28,187 nucleotides of DNA. Source: Baffinella frigidus (taxonomy: Eukaryota; Cryptophyceae; Cryptomonadales; Baffinellaceae). The DNA lies in NCBI GenBank assembly GCA_026770585.1, contig MU646365.1:407466-435652 (forward strand). The letters run 5' to 3'. How positions within the stretch are numbered: the first letter of the stretch is position 1; each line of letters opens with the position of its first letter. A program made the translations under genes and the position numbers. This document shows, piece by piece, positions 9,601 through 20,000 of the stretch. The notes under the pieces were generated by a model, which saw only the letters and a program-made list of their open reading frames with translations, did not search any database and was not told the origin of the DNA.

Positions 9601-12600
9601 GTTTGGGGCCAGCATGTCAACTTAAGAATAGTCCGCCAACACCAGCATGTCAACTTAAGAATAGTCCGCCAACACGAGTGGGAGACCTTGACCAGCGTGT
9701 CGCGGGTGTTTTCGACGGCCGTGTTGGTCACGTACCGAACTCCTGGTACAAACTACCCGTACCGCACTCAACTTCTGGTACAAACTTTCTGTACCGTACC
9801 AAACTCCTGGTACGAACAATCTGTACCGAAAGTAATAAAGAAAGAAGAAGAAGTGGAACTTTATCAGCGTGTCGCGGGCGCGTCCGACCGCGGTGTTGCT
9901 CACGTTCGCCTCAAAACCCTCAACCCTCAACCCTGAACCCTAAACCCTAAGACCTAAACCCAGTCGTTTTGACAGACTGTTCTCAAGTTGACAGTCTACG
10001 TTTCCGGTACAAATCCGTCAACTTTGGAGCGGAAAAGAGCCCTTGGAGTAAAAAAATGGAGTGAAAAAGAGGGTTATGGGTTAGGGGAGTGGACCTTGAT
10101 CCGTTGGTCGCGTGCGCGTTCGGCCGCCGTGTTGGTCACGTTCGCCTCAAAACCCTAAACCCTAACCCCAGTCGGATTGACAGACTATTCCCAAGTTGAC
10201 AGTCTGGGCACCCGGGCTCTTTTTCGCTCCGAAGTTGACGGGGGTGTACCACACACCCAGCATGTCAACTTAACAATAGTCAGCCAACCCGAGTGGGGTA
10301 TTGGACCTTGAGGAGTTTGTCGCGGGCGCGTTCGACCGCAGAATTGGTAACATTCGCCTTATACCTGGCGTTTAGAGTTTAGGGTTTAGGGTTCAGGGTC
10401 AAGGGTTTGGAATCTGGGGTTTGGGGGGTGGGGTTTCGGGATGAGGGATTTGGGTGCAGGGTTCACGGTGGCGTTGTGCCTGTGTGGGGGGTTGGGATTT
10501 AGGGTTTAGGTTACTGTAAAGCAACTGATGCAGAGAAACCCCCAAAACCCGCACTGTTAGTCACGTTGGCCTTATTCCTGGTGTCTAGGGTTTCCGGTTT
10601 GGGATTGGGGTTTCGGGTTTAGGGATAAGCGTTTGTGAATTAGGGTTTCAGATTTTCGGGGTACGTTCGCCTTGAACCTGGCGTGGGGGTTTGGGTTTGG
10701 GTTTTGGGATTAGAGATTCGGGTTTGGAGGCTCGGTGTTCGGGATCAGGGTTTAGGGTTTAGCGTTCATGGATCCGGGTTTAGGGTTAAGGATTTAGGGT
10801 TTCAGGATCAAGGTTTAGCGTCCAGGATCTACACTTGACGGTTCAAGAATCAAGGTTTGGGGATTAGGGTTCAGGGATTAGGGTTAAGGGTTGCACCGTC
10901 GGAGGTGCTTGAGCATCTTTCTGACATCGTCCTCGTACTCGAGCGAGGTCGCCGCGTCGATCGCCTCTTTTGCCTGTTTAAAAACGGAGTAAAATTTACA
11001 TGGCGCAAACACGGGGTGAATTTACCCCGCGCAAACGCAGGGTAAATATTTGTACTGCGAAAACGTGGGGTAAATTTTCACTGATCAAACGCGGGGTGAC
11101 ATCGTCCTCGAACTGGAGTGTAACGCGGGGCAAGTTTCCAACGCCAGAACGCGGGGTTAATCTTACCCCGCGAGTTTTGATTTAAAAAGCGGGGTGATGT
11201 TTCTCTGCGCGAACGCGGGTGCAGGATTGAGGGGATGAGATGGGTGGGATGGCTTGCATGGGTGAGGCGCTTGGAGTTGACGAGGCGCCCGCACTTCCGC
11301 ACAGTCTCGCGGAGGGAGTGTGAGGTGTGCGTTCCCGATGACAGGCGCGACTCTGCTTCCAGCCTGTTGGTGGGCTTAGGCTTTAGGACCAGCAAGCGCT
11401 CTTTTCAGAAGATGCTGCTGCGGCGGGCCCGTGAAACCCCTTTTCGAGAATAAACCGTATGAACCGCGCCAGACCCGTCCAAACCGCTCAGCAGAACAGT
11501 CTTTCAGAGGGAGTGTGAGGTGTGCGTTCCGGAGGAGAGGCGTGTCTCTGCCTCCAGCCTGTTTAGAGTTTAGGGTTTAGAGTTTAGGGATTAGGGTTAG
11601 TGTTCAGGGTTTGGGTTCGGGAGTGGTTTGGGGTGTGTTTCGGGTTTCTTGCTTCGGGTTTCGGGTTTCGGGATTAGGGAATGAACCTTCGGGTTTCTGG
11701 CTTCGGGCTTGATTTCGGGATGAGGGTTTCGGGTTGACCACACTAAGGGTTAGGGTTAGGGCTGAAGAATTGGGGTGTTGGGGTTAGGGGGGTTGTGTTG
11801 GGGTTCGAGGGTAGGGATGACACTGCGAATCCGGATATTTTGTAAAAGTCAACACCCCCACAAATCTGTCAACTTTAGAAACGAGATACACCATCGGTCC
11901 ACTTCGATTTTTGATTTGCGCCTTGAGTTGACTAATAAAAAACTTCGCCCTGGCAGTGGATTAGGATGTCGGGCGTACCACGCGCGGACGGTCCTGCGCT
12001 TGCCCATCGGGGGGAACACTGCCGACATCTCCGCACACACCTAGTTTGAGGGTTTAGTGTTTAGGGGTTGGGGTTCGGGTGTTGGGTCTAGGTTTGAGGG
12101 TTCAGTGTACAGGGTTCAGGGTTCAGGGTTCAGGGGTTAAAGCTTCCCCATCGGGGAGAACACTGCCGACATCTCCGCATACACCTGGGTTTGGAGATTG
12201 GGGGTTATGGTTTGGGGTTAGGAGTTAAGGTTCCGGGTTCCGGGTTCCAAGTTCCGGGTTCCTGGTGTGGGGTTAGGTGTTAGGGTTCCGGGTTCCGGGT
12301 TCCGGGTTCTGGGTTCCTGGTTTGGGGTGCGGGGTTCAGGGTACAGGGTTCAAAGCTTCCCCATCGGGGGGAACACAGCCGACATATCCGTGCACACCTA
12401 GTTGCAGGGTTTCGGGTTTCGAGTGTGGGGTTCAGAGGTCAGAGTTTGGGGTTTAGGAATCAGGGCTTAGGGTTCGGGGTTTAGGGTTTAGGGTTTAGGG
12501 TTTAGGGTTCTGGGTGCAGGGTGCAGGGTGCAGGGTGCAGGGTGCAGGGTGCAGGGTGTAGGTTCTGGGGTCTAGGGTTAAGGGTTCAAACCGACAGGGC

Positions 12601-14038
12601 CGCCGCGTCCGTCTCCTTATCGACGATCATATCCGCGAGTATGGCCTGGGGTGGGGTTTGGGGTTCAGGGTTCAGGGATGAGGGTTTAGGGATTGGTGAT
12701 TAGGGATTGGGGATTCGGGTTAGGGGACTTCGGCGCACAGTAACATGTCCAAACCGTAGGGTTTAGGGGTTGGGGGTTAGGATTACCGCCTCGCCACGCT
12801 CCTCGGAGGTAACCTCCCCCATCATTTCGTACCTGGTTTCGGGGTTGGGGTTTAGGATTTTGGGGTTTGGGGTCTGGGGTTTGGGGTTTGAGGTTTGGGT
12901 TTTGGGGTTTGGGGTTTGGGGTTTGGGGTTTAGGTTTTGGGTTTTGGGGTTTGGGGTTTGGGGGGTAGGGTGTGGGGGTTACCACGCCCACAGCGCCTCT
13001 CGCAGCATCGGGCACGAGATAAGAAGACAGTCCACCTGTGCAGGCAATGGATTTAAATGATCATTTAATTAAATGATTTAATTTAATTATTCATTGTGCA
13101 AGGTTGGACACACCGAGAGCGGGGTTGGGCACATAGAGTGCTGGGTTGGACACACTAACTGCGAGGTCAGCCACACACAGCCAGCAGCGGGCACGAGATT
13201 AGGAGGCAGTCCACCTGAAGGGTTCAGGATTTAGGGTTTAGGGTCAGAAGACAGTCCGCCTGCCCACCGTGGTGTTAGACTGCGAGATCGGACACACTAA
13301 CTGCGAGGTCCGACACACCGAGTGCGGGATTGGACACACTAACTCTAGCTCTGCCCGACTTTTATTCTGGCTCGTCCTAAAGGCTTTCTTTTCTCCCTTT
13401 TGTACTGAATTTCTGCTCTTAAATACATTTGAGGACTAGCCGAAAAAAAACTCAGACAGTGCTAGTAACTGTGCGCCAACCGCCACAACATGCCCCCGGA
13501 AGAGTCTCGCCTGAGTGAGCACAAGATCGGCACCGTTAGGAGATTCGAAAAGACGAAGAAAGAAGACATTCACCTGGCCGCTGCGGTAGCGCCGCATCGT
13601 GACGATCCTCGGGTTGGGCACACCAAGTGCGGTGTTAGACACACTAGCTGCAAAGACAGACACACCAACTCCGGGGTGGGACACACCGAGTCGAGGGTTG
13701 GACACACTAACAGAGATCAGAAGGCAGTCACCTGGCCGCCGCGGAAGCGCCGCATCGTGACAATGTTTGCCAGGTCCGCTAACGCAGCCCGCACCTTCGC
13801 CGGAGGCACTTCGAGCGGCCCAGGGTCCAGAGTCCGTTTTGTAAAGTGCGAAGCCTCGACAAAGTCGACCATCACGTCTGTGAACGAGAGGCCGGTCTGC
13901 ACCTGGGGTTAGGTTTCAGGGGTTAGAGTGAGGGGTTTGGGGGTTGGAAGAAGGAGAAAGCCAGGCAGCGCCTGTTTCTAAAACGGTTCGTGCAAAGAGT
14001 AAGGTCAACTGGGCGACCACTTTAGAATGCTTTTGTAA

Positions 14039-14098
<60 letters not shown>

Positions 14099-17000
14099 AT
14101 CGCCCCGTCCCCTCTCACTCTCTACGTCTCACTAGCTTCGACGAAGTCCACTATCACGTCTGTAAAGGAGAGCCCTGTCTGCACCTGGTTTGCAGTTTTA
14201 GGATTTAGAGGTTTGTTTGGGGTTTGGGGTTTGGGGTTTGGTGCTTGGTGTTTGGTGTTTGGAGTTTGGTGTTTGGGGTTTGGGGATAGGGGTTGCGGGT
14301 TGGGATTGAGGGTTTGGAGTTTGGAGTCTGGAGTTTGGTGTGTGGTGTGTGGTGTTTGGTGTNNNNNNNNNNNNNNNNNNNNNNNNNNNNNNNNNNNNNN
14401 NNNNNNNNNNNNNNNNNNNNNNNNNNNNNNNNNNNNNNNNNNNNNNNNNNNNNNNNNNNNNNNNNNNNNNNNNNNNNNNNNNNNNNNNNNNNNNNNNNNN
14501 NNNNNNNNNNNNNNNNNNNNNNNNNNNNNNNNNNNNNNNNNNNNNNNNNNNNNNNNNNNNNNNNNNNNNNNNNNNNNNNNNNNNNNNNNNNNNNNNNNNN
14601 NNNNNNNNNNNNNNNNNNNNNNNNNNNNNNNNNNNNNNNNNNNNNNNNNNNNNNNNNNNNNNNNNNNNNNNNNNNNNNNNNNNNNNNNNNNNNNNNNNNN
14701 NNNNNNNNNNNNNNNNNNNNNNNNNNNNNNNNNNNNNNNNNNNNNNNNNNNNNNNNNNNNNNNNNNNNNNNNNNNNNNNNNNNNNNNNNNNNNNNNNNNN
14801 NNNNNNNNNNNNNNNNNNNNNNNNNNNNNNNNNNNNNNNNNNNNNNNNNNNNNNNNNNNNNNNNNNNNNNNNNNNNNNNNNNNNNNNNNNNNNNNNNNNN
14901 NNNNNNNNNNNNNNNNNNNNNNNNNNNNNNNNNNNNNNNNNNNNNNNNNNNNNNNNNNNNNNNNNNNNNNNNNNNNNNNNNNNNNNNNNNNNNNNNNNNN
15001 NNNNNNNNNNNNNNNNNNNNNNNNNNNNNNNNNNNNNNNNNNNNNNNNNNNNNNNNNNNNNNNNNNNNNNNNNNNNNNNNNNNNNNNCAGGGTCCAGGGT
15101 TCAGGGCTCAGGGTTCAGGGTTTAGGGTTTAAGGTTTAGGGTTTAGTGTTCAGGGTTCAGGGTTTAGGGTTTACCATGCGCGTCCTCAAGCGCCCAGAGC
15201 AGTCCCTGATTTAGGGTTTAGGGTTGAGGGTCTAGGGTTTAGTGTATCAGATTTGATGTTTAGGGTTCAGAGGGCAGCGTGCCGCAAAAAGGGGATTCAG
15301 GGTTTAGGTTAACAAAGTGGACACAGAGGGTTTAGGGTTTACCCGCTCCCCCCCGAGCAGCTCCGCCGCGGTCTCCCCACAGGACACGATCACTTCGTGG
15401 GTGTTCTTATCGCCGCGGAGCCGGACGCGACTCAGTGCGTAGTCCAGGTAGCGCGGGTTGCCTGCGGGTGGTGGTTAGTGTTTAGGGTCTGGGGTTCAAG
15501 AGCTCAAGGTTTGAGGATCTAGGGTGTATGGTGTAGGGTGTGGGTTGTAGGGTGTGGTGTGCAGGGTGTAGGATTCGGGTTTAGGGGTTACGTGCATGCT
15601 GCAGGGTTTAGGGGGTAGGGTTTACGGTCTACGGTTGAGGGTATAGCGTGTAGAATGTAGGTTGTAGGGTGTAGGGCGTAGGGTGTAGCGTGTCGGGTGT
15701 AGCGTGAAGGGCGTAGGGTGTAGGGTGTGGGGTTTCCTGCGTCGCGCTTGGCGATGAGGGCCGCGACGTCCTGCTCCGAAAGGCTGAGGGCGAGGCCCGC
15801 AGATAGATGTACAACCACGTCCCGCCTGCCGGGGTGTAAAGCAACTCAGGTCTCAGAGGGGTCACGGAACCGAACATCTTTATCCATGAACCAGGCGGGT
15901 TCTCAAGATCCTCCACCCCCCACCCTCAAACCCTAAACCCTGAAGGGCGAGGGACAGGCTTTTGGATACGTGTATGACCACGTCCCGCCTGTAAAGCGGC
16001 TGGATCCAGGGTCTACAGTAAAAAACCCTCTACGCTTTTAAGGTTCAGGGTTAACAGAAACCTTAGGCAGGGTCCAGGGTTTAGAGCTGAAACCCCCCTC
16101 AGGGTAGGGAAAGTGGACCTGTCGCGCTTGTCGAGCGGCAGCACCGTCTGGATCCACGTCTGGCGGGCGTTGCGGTCGGGGGTCTGGCAGCTCATCACCA
16201 CCAGCACCCGCCCGCTTCCGTGTAGGTACACCTGCAAACATGAAATATGAAATGAATATTGTATAGAAATCCGTGAATATTGTATAGAAATCTGTGAACA
16301 TTGTATATATTAAATCTGTGAATGTTGTATATAATATATTGGATGTTGTGGATGTGAATGTGTGGGGTTGGAGTGTAGGGTTAAGGGTGTAGGAGTGAGG
16401 GGGTCTGGCAACTCATCACCACCAGCACCCGCCCGCTCCCGTGTAGGTACACCTGCGAATATGAAATATGAAATCCGTGAATATTGTACAGAAATCTGTG
16501 AATATTGTATATATTAAATCTGAAAATGTTGTATATAATATATTGGATGTTGTGGATGTGAATATGTGGGGTTAGAGTGTAGGGTTAAGGGTGTAGGAGC
16601 GAGGGGGTCTGGCAACTCATCACCACAGAACCCGCCCGCTCCCGTGGAGGTACACCTGACTCAGGGTTTAGGATGTGAATGTGGATGTGACAGCATCTGG
16701 ATGCTAATGAATACGAATGAACACAGGATGCATGAATTGAAGATGGACGTGAAGGGGGTTTGGCAGCACATCACAACCAGCACCCGCCCGCTCCCGTGTA
16801 GGTACACCTGCGAACATGAATTTTGAATATGTGATTATTGTGCATACAATATAAATATACTGAATATTGTGAGTGTGAATGTGACAGTGGACTGTGAATT
16901 TGAATGTTAATATGCATACGAATATACATATGAATACGAATTGGTTGGGGGTCTGGCAGCTCATCACTACAAGCACCCGCCCGCTCCCATGGAGGTACAC

Positions 17001-20000
17001 CTGGTTTGGTGTTTAGAGTTATCTAGGACCTGTATCGAGAGTAATAAAGAAGAAGAGTTAGAGTTGATAGACGCAGGGTTGGTTGGTTGGCTCAACGAGA
17101 GCAGAAAGATGCTCTAGAGAGTCACCTACCCAGAGTCATATATCACCGAGTATACAACGTATATTCAGATTGGGGGTTGGGGATCATATAAATTGTGATT
17201 CATTTACATATGAAAAAAATATGCATGTGAATTGGTTGGGGTTGTGGCAGCTCATGACTGCCCACTCCCGTGGAGGTACACCTGGTTTGGTGTTTGAAGG
17301 TTAGGGATTGGGGTGAAGGGTTTAGGGTGACCACCAGCACCTGTCTGCTCCCGTTGTGGTACAGTCGCGAACATGAATGTGGATGTGAGGGTTTAGCCTA
17401 TGCACGTGTTGAGGGTTTAGGGTTCGAGGTTTAGCGTTTAGGGGTTAGGGTGTAGGGTGTAGGGCTTAGGGTATAGGGTTTAAGGTTCAATGTGCAGGGT
17501 TTAGGGTTCAAGGTTCAGGGTTCAGGGTCAAGGGTTGAGAGTTTAGGGTGCAGAGTGTAGGGTGTAGGGTGTAGGGTTTAGGATTGAGAGTTTCGGGATT
17601 GGGGTTTAGGGAAGAATACCGTATTGCCAAGCGTCTCTGCCTCGTCCTCAGAAAGCCCTGGTTTAGGGTTTAGGGTGTAGGGTTTAGGGTTAGGTTTTAG
17701 TGTTTAGATTGTAGAGTGTAGGTTGTAGGGTGTAGGTTGTAGGGTGTAGGGTGTAGGGTGTAGGGTGTAGAGTGTAGAGTGTAGAGTGTAGGATGTAGGG
17801 TGTAGGGTGTGGGATGAGGGTTTAGGGTTTACGATGCACAGATCAGGAATTTAGGTACTCCTTGGGTTGTTTTAGGGTTTAGGGTGCATGGTTTACCGTC
17901 GACGACAATCACTAGCCGCTTGGCCGAGGAGCGTGCAGCCCTGGGCACCAGGTTTAGGGTTCAGGGTTTGGGGTTTGGGGAATTAGGGTTTGGAGTGTAG
18001 GGTTTAGAATCGCTAAACCCGACCATTTGGGGGTTGGGGTTTAGGGTTCAGCGCAACGCTTGAGCCGTCGTCTGTAAGCCCGTCAACGGGTTCAGGGTTT
18101 GGGGCGTCGGGTTTAGGATCAGGAGCCCTAAACCCAATATTTCGAATTTAGGGTGCAGGTTTCAGCGCAACACTCGTGTCGCTGGGGTTTGGGATTGCTG
18201 AAAACCCGTCGACGACAATCACTAGCCGACCATCACTAGCTGCTTCGCCGAGGAGCGTGCAGCCCTGCGAAGCAGAGTTCTGTTTCAGGATATAGGGTGT
18301 GGTGTGTAGGGGTTAGTGTGTGCGGTTCCAACCCTAAACCCTAACCCCCAAACCATCCGCCCTGCGCACCAGGGCTCGATTTCAGGGTTGAGGGTATGGG
18401 GAATTAGGCATTGGGGTTTAAGGATTAGGGTTTGGAGTGTAGGGTTTGGGATCTGTAAATCTGAACGGTTGGAGGTTGGAGTTTGGGGTTGAGCGTAACG
18501 CTCGTACCGTTAGGGCTTAGGGTTTCTGAAAGACCGTCGATGACTATCGCCGGCCGCTTCGACGAGAAGCGTGCCGCTCTGGTGGTTTGGGGATTAGGGG
18601 CGAGGGTTGAGGGATTGGGGGATGAGTGTTCAGTGTTGAGTGTTTAGTGTTGAGGGTTTAGGGTTTAGGGTTTAGGTTGGGGGTTCAGGGTTTGGGGTGT
18701 AGGATTTAGGGCCCGAGACCCCCAAAAATATATATTCATGGTTTAGGGTTGAGGTGGTTCACCTGGTGCGGATGGTTTCCCAAAATTCTGAAAAATAGTT
18801 GCAACACCCCCGCAAGCGATTCAATCGTACTGTCTCCTCCAAGGGTTGGGTTTCAGGATCCATAACCACAATTGTGGATGCACGATACCTGGTGCAAGTG
18901 TACTAAGTACACTACTAAGTGTACTAGGTACATTAATAAGTGTACTAAGTACACTACCAAGTACACTACTAAGTTTAATAAGTACACTTCTAAGTGTGCT
19001 AAGAACATTAATCGGGGTACTAAGTGCACTAGTAACCTGGTGCGGATCGCCCCGGCAAGCGACTCGATGGTACTGTCTTCTCCGAAGATTAGCTCCCGCG
19101 CGAGGTACTGCCAGATGTCCTGCTCGGTAGGGTTCAGGGGGTTTGCTAAAGTCAACCCCCGCATAAACTTGTCAACTTCAGACGAAAATTCGCGCAGCGA
19201 CAACGCCGTTGTTGACACGTTTCCATGAGGGTTGGCTTTGGCAAAAAAAATCGGCTGGCAGTGAATGGGTTAACGGTTTGAAAATGGCTCAGGGCTCGGG
19301 GTTAAGGATTTAAGGTTTGGAGATGTGGCCCCGGCAAGAGATTCAATGGTACTGTCCTCTCCGAAGAGTAGCTCCCTCGCGAGGTACTGCCAGATGTTCT
19401 GTTGAAAGGGGTTCATTGCTCAGTGCTCGGGATGGTTTAGGGTTTCAGGGTTTAGGGTTTAGGGTCGAGGGTTGAGGGATCAGGGTTCAGGGTTCAGGGT
19501 TCAGGATCTAGGGTTCAGGGTTTAGTGACTCGATCGAATGGTCCTCTTCCAGCTCCCGCGCGAGATATTGCCAGATGTCCTGCTCAGTAGGGTGTGGCGT
19601 TTAGTGTTCATAGTTCAAGAGGGTTTATGGTATAAGGTTTAGAGTTTAGAGTTTGGAGTTTAGGAGGGTTTAGGCTTTAGGCTTTAGGGTTTAGGGTTTA
19701 GGGTTTGGGGTTTGGGGTTTGGGGTTTAGGGGTTAGGGGTTACGGTCGTGGAGTTAGGGTTCAGAACCTGTTCGGTATGCCAAGGCATCTTGAACAGCAC
19801 CACAACCTCAAACCCCTCCTCCTCTCAGGGCTTATGGATCAGGGTTTCCGGTTTAGTGTTAAGGAGGGTTTCCGGGGGAGTGTCTGGGGTTTAGAAGGGC
19901 TAACGATTCACGTTTCAGGGATTAGGGTTTACAGTTTACGGTTTTGAGGGTTTACGAATTAGGGTTCAGAACCTGTTCGGTATGCCAGGGCATCTTGACC

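Larger units (their letters stand above)
13903..15174 (-). repeat. Intron E22-E23 including the assembly gap
   Basis: 13905-13945 is degenerate repeat. An E23 5' copy lies at about 14133-14184. (CT)n(CA)n occupies 14041-14097. TTTGGTG/TTTGGGG repeat runs 14210-14362, then N bases, then TTCAGGG/TTTAGGG to 15172. At least one exon must be hidden here, since E22 ends one base into a codon while E23 starts on a codon boundary. Confidence 0.7.

Noticed and set aside
12770-13060. Plus-strand ORF rich in Gly, Val, Phe and Leu
   Set aside because: It is translated TTTGGGG repeat plus antisense of E24 and E25. Many similar + strand ORFs (for example 5620-6015, 25075-25329, 25635-25907) are repeat translations.
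13104-13712. CRISPR-like array (regular 21-bp repeats)
   Set aside because: Units are contiguous without spacers, diverged, and in an intron of a eukaryotic gene.
14213-15139. Long ORFs across the N run
   Set aside because: Most of their length is unknown bases, so openness is an artefact.
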